Assembly (NCBI GenBank): GCA_946807835.1
Contig: OX327684.1
Span: 36,516,501 to 36,580,500, forward strand
Reading direction: 5' to 3'
DNA: 64,000 nucleotides
Origin: Ailanthus altissimus
Taxonomy: Eukaryota; Streptophyta; Magnoliopsida; Sapindales; Simaroubaceae
Of the stretch, positions 47,923 to 59,800 are shown piece after piece. The position numbers were made by a program, and so were the translations under genes. The stretch's first letter is position 1. Each line of letters starts with the position of its first letter. The notes under the pieces are model-generated. The model made no database searches. It worked only from the letters and a program-made list of their open reading frames with translations, and was not told where the DNA came from.

Positions 47923-50900
47923 CTTTTTTCATCTTATTTAACACAGGTTACTGAAAATTGTATAATTTTATAGTTCTGACGGTAAATATCTCTCTTTATT
48001 TTCCTTTTTTTCCCCCTCTTGTTTAATTTGGGGGTGAGGCTGTCTCAAATGATATGTATTCAAAAATTGTAGAGTAGAAAAAATAATAATAAGAAGCTGG
48101 AAGGTAGATTGGAACTTGTTTTCTTATTGATCAGGGTAAATTTGCGGGAAGTCTACTCAGCATGTTGGGGGCTGCTGCAAAGCTAATAGAAACGAGATCT
48201 GTGATCACAGATCAAACTGCAGACTTCTATGTGTTCACCAGACATGACATAATCAATTTCTGTATTTTCTAGATTTTATAATTTTAGGGACAATTATGCT
48301 ACATTTGGTTATGGCTTCTCCACATCCTTCCGCAGGACTTTGGAGAGACTGATGTCACTCGATTTCCATGGCTTCTCTGGAAGTTCCATTGCTGCGGTTT
48401 CTTACTTCTCAGGTTCAGTTGGTCTCTTGTTCTATAGTATTGCATATTTGCTTTAAAGTCGATGTGATTACTGTTGCCGGAATGTACACTTTCTGTATCA
48501 CCCTTGCTTCTCGCCGTTGGCATCCAGTTCCAAGTTTGCCATCTCTTTTTTACCTAAATAAATCTTAAAATGAGAAGAAGGAAAAAGAAACATCGCTCAC
48601 TGATTCTCCTTTCTTGCGTCAGTTATCATTAATTTTTTGTCAACTATAGCAGTTGCTATTCTCTTTGTTATTACAGGTAAAATTGCATGTCGTTATTAAT
48701 GGTGATATCTGTATTATCATCGTTAATCTTAAAATTTTAAAACGTTGGATTCTTGGCAACAAATGCGAGGAAGGGAATATGGAGTACTTATTATAAGCAA
48801 AAGCCCGTCCTTAATCTGTATACTACGATGAGTATTAAGTTTCTGCAGGCTTGTCCAATACGCCGGCCGTTAGAATGGCAATCATATCACTCGGATAAAT
48901 GGGTTTTAAAGTTTCAGTTTTATTATTGGAAAATCGTCGGTCGCTCTCTTGTTATTTGATATTTTTGTTATTTTTATTTTTAATAAGTACGGCCATTTAT
49001 GTAAAAAAAAAAAAAAATACTTAAAAGTACTTAAGGTTTGTTTCGGCGGTAATTTTTATGCACTTCTTTGGCTTTAAGTTTAAAAATTAAATTTTGATGG
49101 ATGTTAACACGGTGAAAGTTTTAATTTTATTTTATGAGAGTCTTATAATTTAAGTGAAATATATTTAATTGTACATATTGTTTTTTATGATTTTAATAGT
49201 GTACTCTAATATAAATATCAATAATGAGGGGTGTGTTTAACGTTATACATATTCTTTCTAATGATCTTGTAGTATAGTTTGATGTTAATATTATCTAATA
49301 TAATATTAGTAATGTAATTTTATTGATGTAATATTAGTTGTAATAATGTATAAAAAAATAAAAAAAATAAAAAATATTAATATCAATAATGAGGGGTGTG
49401 TTTAACGTTATACATATTCTTTCTAATGATCTTGTAGTATAGTTTGATGTTAATATTGTCTAATATAATATTAGTAATGTAATTTTATTGATGTAATATT
49501 AGTTGTAACAATGTATAAAAAAATAATAAAAATAAAGAAAATAAAAAATATTAATATTTATTGAAAAATTATAAGAAAATTTAATGGAAGTGTGAATAGG
49601 GGTAACTTACTGCAAATTCTCTTTATTATTTTTGAAAATTTTAATGGCTAAAAATTGAAAGGTTTTTACTCTGATCACTGGGCCCTGAGAAAACGCTATT
49701 GAAAGGATGAAAATACCTACTCATAGATATTAAAAACTAGAAAGGGGAATCAGAAACTACCTTCGCTCTCTACTGCTTTCCGCTACAATTAGAATTCTTG
49801 TTGTTTGGGAGCAACCAGATCTCCGATAGGTTGTTCTTTATTTAATATCTTGTTCCGAATAACAATCTTTTTCAATGGCTTAAATGAACAGACCACCAAC
49901 TCTTGGAATAGACCACCAATTTTTGGAATTTGTAATTTCTTACACGTAAACGGCAATTGGTTACAATGTATTCTTCTGTTATCTTTTATAATCAATCCTT
50001 GGTTGCACTGCTGTATCTATATTAGTTCTCGAAAGATTCTGAAAATGATTGAAGAGAAGACCCAAAGTGGGACGGAGGGTAATATAAAGCTGTAGTCTCT
50101 CTTTGGGCTCATGAATTTGTACCACTTCTTGAAAATTCAAAACAAAGATCATGTTATTATATTGTGGCATGTTCCACATTGTTCTCGTTGTAGTGCCTGC
50201 GCTCCAAAAAGGTGCTATGTGTTAAATGAACCTTCTAAAGGCAACGCACACACGCTCCGACCGTCCACGTCCGCCAATCAGATCAGTCTCTTCATTTTGC
50301 TTATTTTACTTGATAAAAATGAACCCCCTAAAAAAAAAAAACATTATGAAACACCCTCTCTATAAACCATTCATCTACTACTTTGGTTTGTGAAAGTAAT
50401 TTTTTGCCTATCTTAGACAAATGTAATTTTTTTTGCTTGTTCAATACATAATATTTTCGATAATAAATGAAATGAATATTATATACTGATCGGACCCAAC
50501 ATTCTTTCATTCAGTCTGTGCCTCTGACCAAGTAACTAGGGTATCGTGTCATTGGAAACGGCTGATTAAATTCTAACCATAGAATTTGATCAAATGAAAT
50601 TGTTTGATTGTGAAGGGTAGTGAAAAGTGTTATATGCAATTATGTAGTGGGCCAACCACCGACTACTGAAAGAGCCCGTGCTTAACACATGTTCGTTATA
50701 TATTGGACGGGCTACTGTTGGATTACAATTTTGGTTATCAAACAAAATACTCTCTTTATTTATAGCTATTATCACGTACTAATTCAAGCACGCCGGTCGT
50801 GCATTGGACCATTTGCTGCAAACTTTACTCGGTAAAAACATTGCTGTTTGGTCATTTAGCGCATGGTGGCCGACGGTTAGAGCCGAGAGAGACATGTCCC

Positions 50901-51513
50901 TAATTTTAGAGCGGCAGTAATAGCAATAGCAATAGCAACCACATCCCCAGTCACTCCATTCATTCAAACACTCAAAAACTTTTTGCGTTCCGGCCGTGTG
51001 ATTTCGATTTTCTCAAGTACAAACATTGTATCTCAAATTGGTTAACGAAAGGTCCATTCGATATCGAAGTGTTGTGATTTTAAAATCACTAGCATAAAAA
51101 TCAGCTATTAAATAAAATATTTTAACTACTAAGTTTTAAAAATACAATACAAATACTTTTATACCAAACAGATGAATAAGAGAACAATTGCTTGCGAGTT
51201 TCTTGGATGTATGGTCGTTCGTCTCTTTAGCATTTCTTAATGAACAGATTACAATATACAAGATACATAGTGCTCGAAAAGGAAATTCCAATTCTCCTGT
51301 GGGAATCAAGATTGCCAAAACAAAAAAAAAAAAAAAAAGGGAAAATTTACATTGCCCAGTCCCAAACTAAAGGGAGTCTTTCAGACTAAAAATTTGCGCC
51401 TCTTTTATTTACAATTGCAAGACGAGCGCAAATCGCCATCTCATCGTATAAACCAAACGTCCGCTTCCCCCCCCCCCCCCTCCCAAAAACAAAAGAAAAG
51501 TGGGGAAAGTCAC
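47923..51513. other. Intergenic between the VAD1-like and lipase genes
   Basis: Includes the VAD1-like 3' UTR region, a 165-bp tandem duplication (listed separately) and a C-run near 51,468-51,480. The open frames here are short and unrecognised. Confidence 0.5.
49213..49545. repeat. 165-bp tandem duplication
   Basis: TATCAATAATGAGGGG at 49,216 recurs at 49,381, and the following sequence is nearly identical for the whole unit (ATACATATTCTTTCTAATGA and TTTTATTGATGTAATATTAG in both). The high similarity suggests a recent event. Confidence 0.92.
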
Positions 51514-52788
51514 TCAGCCGGAGCCGAGCACTCCATCAGCCGTGGCTGTCAACGGACACGTGGAACTCACAAACCCCTTAACCAATTGAAGGTATGTGCT
51601 GAGCTCGTGACACGTGGCCAGGTTTACCTTTTTGAGGTACGGGCAATCTCGACTACTGAGTCTCAGCTCCTTTCCCACGTCAGCATATACCCACTGAGTG
51701 TCTTCCACGCGCTTTTGCAGCCAGCTTGGAAGACCTGCCACGTTAATTTTCTGCTTGTTCGACATGTCATTATCGTCGATCACGAAGCCGGGCACTTTGG
51801 TGATGAGATCATCCGAGTTCACTATACGAAGAATCTTGGTCCCACTTTTTTCCAGCTGGCACCTAAAGTTTCTGTTTCCGACACGTGGCCCGCCGAATGA
51901 AAAAACAGTCACCATTGGTGCATTGCTAAAGGTGGAGTTTACATCGTATGCTGTTAGTGTAGCGAGTGCAGCACCGAGGCTGTGCCCTGTGATCGTAATG
52001 CTAAGTGGTTCATCACCGTACTTTTCCAGGACTCTCGAGATCTCCTCTCTCACCATATCTTGTAAACTTGGACACGTGGCGGCTCTTGAAGTGTAAAGGC
52101 TCAAGAACCCACACTCCACCATAGGCCCACAGTTATTGTTAGGGCCCGCATTAGTCCCTTGATTATCAGCCAAACTAGTTAACGAAGCGCGTAAATTTTC
52201 AACCCACTCTAAGCAAGTAGCTGTCCCCCTATAGGAGATCACCACGTCGCGCCTTCCCAATCTGGCAATCTCCTTCTTGTCCTGACAAACTGCCACGTAA
52301 CCAATCCAGCTGGACTGCGTTGACACCCAGCTTGGCGCTCTATTAATCCAACGTGGCAACTGCACCCCGCAAGTCGCACGTAAATTCTTTGTCATCCGAT
52401 AGCCAGTCGCTCCGATTCCCGACCGCGTCAGGAGGGAGTTTCTGGGGAACTTACACGTGGCGAAAGAAGGGGAAGAAGGATCAAAATCGAAAGAACGATA
52501 AGCTGCTTCAACAAACTGCCCATAACGTAAAATTTCACTTCGTAGATCATGGTCAAGAGGATCAAGTAAGCCTTCCCAGTTATTGATTCCTTGTATTTGC
52601 GTCCAATTCTGGCCCAGCTTCACTGTGTCATACTGAATCGAGCTCGACGAGATCTTGGGGCTTTTGATGTTGAGGCCAACAGAAGGAGCAGTAGGGTTGG
52701 TGATGGCACAATGTAGTTGAGTGAGCACATTTTGTTTAAAATCAGTAGGTAAAGTGCTAAACCTGGCTACTCCAACAGCAAGCTTCAT
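51514..52788 (-). CDS. DAD1-like phospholipase A1 (class I, probably plastid)
   Basis: 424 residues, intronless. It is a class-3 (DAD1-like) acyl hydrolase that releases fatty acids from the sn-1 position of glycerolipids; class I members work in plastids and can feed jasmonate synthesis. Conserved start of the core NWEGLLDPLDHDLR (70-83), then SSWIGYVAV (159-167) and a Y/LRGTATCLEW block (186-195). The nucleophile elbow is GHSLG (268-272, Ser270). The catalytic Asp is in NSDDLITKVP (about 326-327) and the His in CHELSTYL (394). The 65 residues before the core are Ser/Thr-rich with few acids, plausible as a transit peptide. The SSWIGYVAV...GRRD.VI pattern resembles the PLA1-I-alpha branch; the exact paralogue is uncertain. 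The gene is complete, with a TATA-like box about 160 bp upstream. Its coding strand contains five CACGTG hexamers. Confidence 0.9.
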   Translation of the reverse strand: MKLAVGVARFSTLPTDFKQNVLTQLHCAITNPTAPSVGLNIKSPKISSSSIQYDTVKLGQNWTQIQGINNWEGLLDPLDHDLRSEILRYGQFVEAAYRSFDFDPSSPSFATCKFPRNSLLTRSGIGATGYRMTKNLRATCGVQLPRWINRAPSWVSTQSSWIGYVAVCQDKKEIARLGRRDVVISYRGTATCLEWVENLRASLTSLADNQGTNAGPNNNCGPMVECGFLSLYTSRAATCPSLQDMVREEISRVLEKYGDEPLSITITGHSLGAALATLTAYDVNSTFSNAPMVTVFSFGGPRVGNRNFRCQLEKSGTKILRIVNSDDLITKVPGFVIDDNDMSNKQKINVAGLPSWLQKRVEDTQWVYADVGKELRLSSRDCPYLKKVNLATCHELSTYLQLVKGFVSSTCPLTATADGVLGSG

Positions 52789-52945
52789 ATTAGAGAGCTA
52801 TTTTTATTTCTATATAAAATAATATCTTCTGGGTATTTTGCTCTTTGTAGAGGCTAGCTTCAGGTTAGGGCTTCGCTTCACTTCACTTCACTTCCAACTT
52901 CAGCAGTTCACTTGTTGACGAGGAGAAGAATGAGTCAGGTGGGGA

Positions 52946-52953
52946 TTTATAAG
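52946..52953 (-). promoter_or_regulatory. TATA-like box of the phospholipase gene
   Basis: The minus strand reads TTATAAAT within CTACTTATAAATCCCC, about 160 bp upstream of the ATG. Between them lies a leader with a (AGTGA)n run (CACTT repeats near 52,877-52,893 on the plus strand). Confidence 0.5.
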
Positions 52954-53179
52954 TAGAGTGGACGGTAGTGCATGCAGAAAGAGTAACAGTGAGGAAAGAA
53001 AGGGCAGAAGCCAAAAGCTAACAAGTTTAATGAAAGTAAATGGTGGGGTATTAGTTGGAGAAATTAATCATTGATCGACGAGGGTTAAAAAAAAAAAAAG
53101 GGATATTTTACTGGGCAAAAACGGCTATTGGGACCCATGGTAGGTGCTTATGATGATGATTGGACGAAAACATAGGGGC

Positions 53180-54200
53180 AATTCCAAACTGAGAACTGGG
53201 TCGAGGAATTTTTTTTTTGGAATTTTCCGCAGATAGATCATTTTATTAGTTTTTTTTAGATCTTAATTTTTTTTTAGTTAAAAAAGTGGAAATAGAGTAA
53301 TTTTATCTTTTAAGATATATTTTTTTTCCTCTTTATGAACTCAAAGCTCTCTCAAAAATACTTTAAAATTAATATTGTATAAACTATTGATTTTAAATGT
53401 TATATTGTGTAGATCGGTGTAGAAGAATATCAACGGTTGAGCATAAATTTGAAAAATAACTAATAAATTTTAAGTTTTTAATTTTTGATGTAATTTATAG
53501 AAAACATATGAAAATGGTTAACTTGTAAGAAAAATAAGTAAAATATAGGTAAATTATATTATAAATGGGTTAAAACTGAAGAAAATAAAAAAAAATTGGT
53601 GAGAATAGAGAATTTTAACGCAGAACGATTAGGAGGAGTGTCCAATTGTGCATGCCAGTTAGGCGGCGTGCTTAACCAAGCATGAGCACCACTGGGCGTG
53701 TCGCGCATATGCGTTGCGTGGTGCACAATAAGAAATTAAAAAATTAAATTTATTACATTTTTTATTAAAGTAAATAATTAATTATTTTATTTGTTAAAAT
53801 AATATATTTCATTTTATTAATTTATAATTTAATATTTCAATTCTTAATTATTTTAATAGTGAAAATAGATTGTCAAAATTTGTTATTGTCATATTAGAAC
53901 TGCATTGCCGAATTCTTTTCATGATCATATTTCTTGTAACATTTTATCATACTAGAACTGTACACCTGAATATTCAAATACAAATAAATAAATACATACT
54001 CTTTTATCATGCTGAAATTTTATCAAGCTCGATATTTTTAAGTGGTAAATATAATAAAGTATTAAAATACAATAGTAAGAAAATACAAAATGTATGATAA
54101 ATAAATATTAAATTTAAATTTAAGTATACAAATATAAATAACATAAAATAGTAAAGAAATACACACTAGATGCCATATCAACTGTTATGTAAAACAACAT
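53180..54200. other. AT-rich DNA with a GC-rich island (53,630-53,735)
   Basis: No gene. The island contains GCGGCGTGC, GGGCGTGTCGCGCATATGCG and similar CpG-rich words in a strongly AT-rich setting. It lies on the 3' side of the MULE remnant. Confidence 0.5.
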
Positions 54201-56650
54201 TGTATTGATAAGTCTAGTGGTTATATCCATGCTGCTTATAGCAATTGCACATATTCTTTGTCGGTTCCTCACATTGCGATGGAATCTGCTTCTGACATCT
54301 TTTTGATTGATGGTGTGCTATAGGAGACTGAATGTAAGCATATGTCAACTCTTCTGAAATAATCCAATTTGACGAGTGGCTAACTGTATTAATCGGTTTG
54401 GTATATGCACAACATAATAACTCAAACGTGTAATAAGGCAAATAAAGACATTAACATTGTAATTTGATATGGTTGCATATTGCAATAATCATAGGTACAA
54501 GGTAGCTGCCAAAAATTAAATTTTCGGTAACTACATGATTTCATTGAGATATCCACTATTTCATTTCTATTCTATCATTCATGATAAAGTGAGAATGATC
54601 TATTGAGTGAACAACCATGCGTGTGAATTTATCATTGTGCTTCCAAGCCATGCAATGAATCCAATTTGTCAGAAATTTTTTCATATCTTTTACAGACTCT
54701 CATTTCAGATTTTTTTTTTTTTTTTTGCATTAACTCTTGAATCCATTCAACCAAGATAGTCATTAGAAGCCTATGTGCATTCTTTGTAATAACATTAATG
54801 CTCTCTGCATTGTTAGTGATAATGATGTCAAATTTTTTGAACTCTTAAACTAATTTAGCCCATTTGAAAAAATCAACATTCTTCTCAAACTATCTTGTTG
54901 CATCTAGTTTTATTCTCACATCTTCTTAATTTGTTTTTGAAAGTCAGTAAAGCAATATTCATTCACAGCAGCAAAATAGAAAGTTAAGAATCCTCATTTC
55001 TTTTTCTTCTTCAATAATTTCTTGTATCTTGTGTCCCATTTTTTTTTCAAGTAATAGATGTAAACCCTATGATATACATTAGAAAATATCTCCTGAATGG
55101 TCTTTTCAATACTAATATGTCTATTGGATACAAATAAAAGATCTTTAAGATCACCAAAGATTCCTTGAATTTTGGCACAAACCATGCTCAAGAAGCATCA
55201 TTTTTCTAATAAGCAATTCCCTATGCCAATGAAAAATTTGATTATTTCTATCTTTGCAAACTGCCATAAGTATTATACTCAAACATACACTTTTCAAATA
55301 TATTTTATCAACTATAGTAACCGGTCGAATGGATGACCGAAAACTTCTAATGCATAGGTTAAGTGCCATAAAAAAATACATAAAGTGATTGCAGTCGTCA
55401 ATTTTTAATTAAGTAATTGTATTCGGGTTTTGTTGTTCTAGCACATAGCAGTATACAGTAAGTAATTTAAACGAAAACTATAGGTACTATGCATCAACTT
55501 GCATGCATGCTCCTTAACTTACTAAGTAATGGAATAAGTTATATGCACACTAAACTCTTTATGTATGTCTGCTTGGATCACTTTCGGTTTGTAAAGTTAA
55601 CCAACTAAGGCAAACTTATTCTTTATGAATTTTTTAATAATTCAACTCTTGACTTGTCAGTGACTATTTCGCAACTGATCCAACTAACATGTGTGATCTA
55701 TATTATTCTGTGCATGATAAAATACTTTCTCGCATTTGTCGACATTGTATATTACCATAATTTATATATCTAATCATAACATTTTGCCTCAAAATGATCT
55801 TTTGCATGCTTTAAGACTTTGATGCTCCAATTACTTTTAAGTGCTGGCACATTAATAGCTCGGTAAAGTTCATCTTTACTAATTATTAAATAATTTTCTC
55901 ACAAATGCATCCCCAAATTTAGTAAATAAAATCTTATCAGGTATGCCAAAGTCCGACTGTGGTATTGGTGGAATAAACGCAAAAACATTTATGGCTTCAT
56001 CATCATCATCTATTCTATCTTCAACATTAAGAGAGCTAGTTGAAACATAATAATGTCCTCTTTTTAATAGATCATCCAAACTAGTATTTTCTTCCATATT
56101 TTCAATATTTTCAACACCATTGATCTTCCCATCCGCCCCATTATTATAGTGCGTATAAGTTAGATATTCGTTGAACCTTATAGGAGAATAATGATAGTAA
56201 TTTGTTGTGTTTGTAGGAACCACAATCATTTGTAGTGTTCGGGCTATATGGTTCACTTGGTTGTTACCACTTGTGGACATGAAATGAGTATGACTGGTTG
56301 GTTGGTTTTGAATGAGCGTCTGTGCATCCTCTTTATAGACAAAAACTCTAGAATCTACTGTTACATATAGAGAACAGAATGATCTTCTATTGGCTTGCAA
56401 AAAGAGTCAAACATTGTTATCATTTCTTATGTCAATTGGTGTCTACTTAAACCTCGTTATATCAATTGAGATTTTTAGAGTCACCTTATAATTCATGTTG
56501 TCAACTTCAATTGCATAACATATAATATTTAAAAGATTATCATAATTCACATCATTCGGAATTGAAATACCGAAGTTACTATACTTAACATATCTCTCAT
56601 TCCGTCACTAGAGCTCTCCTACATTTTCTCAAAATAAATAAAGATTGACT
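54200..56650 (-). mobile_element. Decayed MULE (Mutator-like) transposase
   Basis: The minus strand shows, in order, an N-terminal region (56,400-55,879, ANRRSFCSLY... to FARKLFNN-like end) and a core piece (55,381-55,151, PVTIVDKIYLKS and KDRNNQIF). This corresponds to the first catalytic block (VDGTYLKG...A...D.NNQIFP). Next is the second block (55,191-54,994, DLKDLLFVSNRHISIEKTIQEIF, where the family has SDRH). The end is a SWIM-type finger region (54,441-54,214, ...CEEPTKNMCNCYKQHGYNH). Many stops and frameshifts remain between them. Catalytic acids in the first block are altered (VDK for VDG) and the second reads SNRH. The element is dead. Terminal inverted repeats were not identified. 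Confidence 0.75.
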
Positions 56651-56739
56651 CATACTCCATAATACCTGAGAAAAAAAGTTATAAAAAAGCATCCAAATTG
56701 TTCAAAAAAAATAAATCGAAAAAATCTTGTGAAACTACA

Positions 56740-56850
56740 AAATAGCATGTGAGGCATGACATCTGTGCTCGTCGTGCACGTGACATGCCTAAAATGAGGC
56801 CTCACGCCTTCATTCTCGTGGGTGAAAATGTGCCGTGTAAATTTTTTCAT
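56740..56850. other. GC-rich island on the 5' side of the MULE remnant
   Basis: About 110 bp with GTGAGGCATGACAT, CGTCGTGCACGTGACATGCC and GAGGCCTCACGCC, containing CACGTG. AT-rich sequence flanks it on both sides. Confidence 0.5.
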
Positions 56851-59800
56851 CGATTTAATTTTTTAGATTCAACCTAAATTTTATAGATGTTTTCTCCCAT
56901 CACCTTATTTCTCTTTAAAATTTCACCACATTACATAATGATTATATTTCAATGCTAATATATTTCAAAATAAGCACAAGTTAAAAAAAAAATTCATTAT
57001 TTTGATTTATATAAACAATAAAATATACGTCATATAATAATAAAAAATATTTTACTTTTGTAAATGATTTATAATTTTAAATTTATTTGTTTTGAATGTT
57101 GAATTATATTTTTAGAAATAGAATTTTTAAAACGTGATTTTTTTTTATGTTTTCAGTTTTTAAATTTTTTGTTTACCATTATATTATAGAATAAATATAT
57201 TTATTTATCATTCATTTCGCCAATAAAAATTAGACTTATATTTTATAGTTAAAAAAAAGTAGACTAAAATTAAGAGCAAATTTTTAAAAAAATTCCATTT
57301 TTTTTTCATATAAGGTCCCTAAAACCTTTTGGAGAAGTGACATATTTGTCTTTCCGACCGACCAACGACGCGGTCCTTCTGGCACGTGGAATTCACGGGA
57401 CACGTATTGTAGAAGTACTTATTTCTAAATCAGCTCAACGTGCGTGGCTAAAGTAAAAGGTTGCTGACTCACATCACATAGTGGTAGTAGTAAAAGGTTG
57501 CTCTCGTCTTCGTAAAAACGCGCTTGGAAAAAAAAAAGGAACAAAAGGTAAAAGGTTTAAGAAGCAAAAGTTTGGGTGCCCTAAAAATGCTTGATTAACT
57601 AATTATAACGTCAATAAATTAAGTTAATTAACGATAAGAAGATGATAAGATTAACGTTAGAAAACAAAAAAAAAAAGTTGAAGGAAGAGGAAGGTAATAT
57701 GCTATTAAAAAAAAAAAAAAAATTAGCATCAATGCAACAAGCTTTGATACGAGTGAAAGAATGTTCCTGGGCAGAAGAAATGGAATGTTCTCTCTCTCTC
57801 TTTTCTGATAGAATTTTTTTTTCTGCTTCTTCTAATTGTCTTCAGATGTTATCTCGTATGCATTAATTTCCAAGTGTTCTTGATCAAGAAATGACTTTAA
57901 ATTTTCTGACAGAATCTTGGCCTCACATCCTTGTTCTAAAAATTGACGTGGGCTGTGTGAAAAAAGTTAAAACGAAAAGGGAATTTTAAAAAATGGACAT
58001 TAGGAAAAGGATTACATCCAATATTTCAAAAGTAAAGGACTAATTAGATGACTAAGCACAAGGTGGATTCAAAAAATAATTCTATCTAATCATTCGGATA
58101 TCTCTTTGCAAAAATTTTGATAAAAAAGAGCCTTTTCTTACCTATTTAATTTTGCATTTTGCAGCAGCCATATATACATATATAAGTGAAGAGTTGACTA
58201 CTTTCCCAAGCTTGGATGAAGATGATCACTATCACATTATTAGGTTAAAGAATGTGAGTTGTGAGAATATCAATATGCTGTTCCTCTTTGTCTTTGCTTG
58301 CAAGTTGCAACACAAAGAAAATATGTAGATATGTAGTCTTATTAATTATGGAGTTTTTTGTTTTTTAATGATATTGTACATAAATAATTATTTTAGATGT
58401 CTATATAAATTTGAATTACCCAACATAGAAAAAACTTGGGGGATGAAGAGTAAAAGTACTCAAGACTCTCTTTAATCATAATCTTACTAAGAGGAGCGGA
58501 CTTATATTAGGGTTTAGGGAGATATGCCCCTTAAATTTTCATAAAAATTTTTAATTTAAAAATAGATATATTTTTTATTTTATCCTTCTTCAAATTTTGA
58601 GTCTAATACTAAAACTTCTATATAATTAAATTTTAATTCTATATTATTTTTTATTTTTAACATTTTGATTCCATCCTTTATATTATAGTTCCACCTCTGC
58701 TTACTAGTGAGTGATGATATGAAAATTATCTCTCATAATTATACAATAAAATTATCCCTCATAATTATACAATAAAATTATCCCTCATAATTATACATTA
58801 AAATAATAAAAAGAGAGTTATTGTGGGTATTTGCAGTATGGTGACCACATAAATTCATATGAGTTGATTTATGATTTTAATAGATTGTTTTATAAAAGTG
58901 GCAAAACTTTATTAAAAGAGAAAAAGAAAAAAAAAAGAAATTAGGGGGCAAAATTCAGAGACATCGAATTATCCTCACAAAGAAAGCTTATATTTAGGCA
59001 GGCCCAAATATCTTTGTAAAAGATTAAGATTTTCTCATAATTTTATTATTTATTTAATCTTTTATTAACATAGAATTGATAATTAATAAAAGATAAAATA
59101 ATTATAAATATTTTTAAAGACCTTTTTTTTTTTAATTTAATCATATCAAAGAATCCCACAAAGTATAAGAGCATTGTAACCTCAAGTATCCCGAATAATT
59201 AAAATGGATGAATGGAAAGAATTTTATTCTTAATTTATATGGGCAAAAACCTTGTTGCTGAATCATATAAACTAGATTCTTCTTCTTTTTAAACTATCAA
59301 AGTTGTGTAGCATGCGTACTCAATTACCGGTGTTAATAATTGTCATCAATCAATAACAATCACATATCATATAAAATTATTTTATAATTAATGTAATACT
59401 TTTTAAAGACCAAAGAATAACATGATAAATTACATATATTAATCAAATACACATTAGGCCAATTTTGAAACAAGTGAACCCCGGTAGAATGTGTATGTCA
59501 TGCAAATCTCATAAAGATCAAATGAATGATTATCGTGGAAGTTCCGCTTTGATTTTCCAACAATTTGAAGTGAACATCATTGAGATAGAAAGAAATATTG
59601 TTAATTACTAGGAGAATTAACAGTTTGCTTTTCAAATTTTTTAAAATTACTTATTAGATTTTTTTTTAATATTTTGAAATACTCGGTTAGTCTATACTTT
59701 AAAGTGCATTTTTTAAAAACAGTAAATTAAATTAACATATCTAATCATGATAATAAACGATTTCAAAAAATTTACGTCGATGGCTAATAAATAAATTAAT

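Noticed and set aside
51698..52096. 132-codon plus-strand frame and the 182-codon frame at 51,352
   Set aside because: Antisense shadows of the phospholipase ORF.
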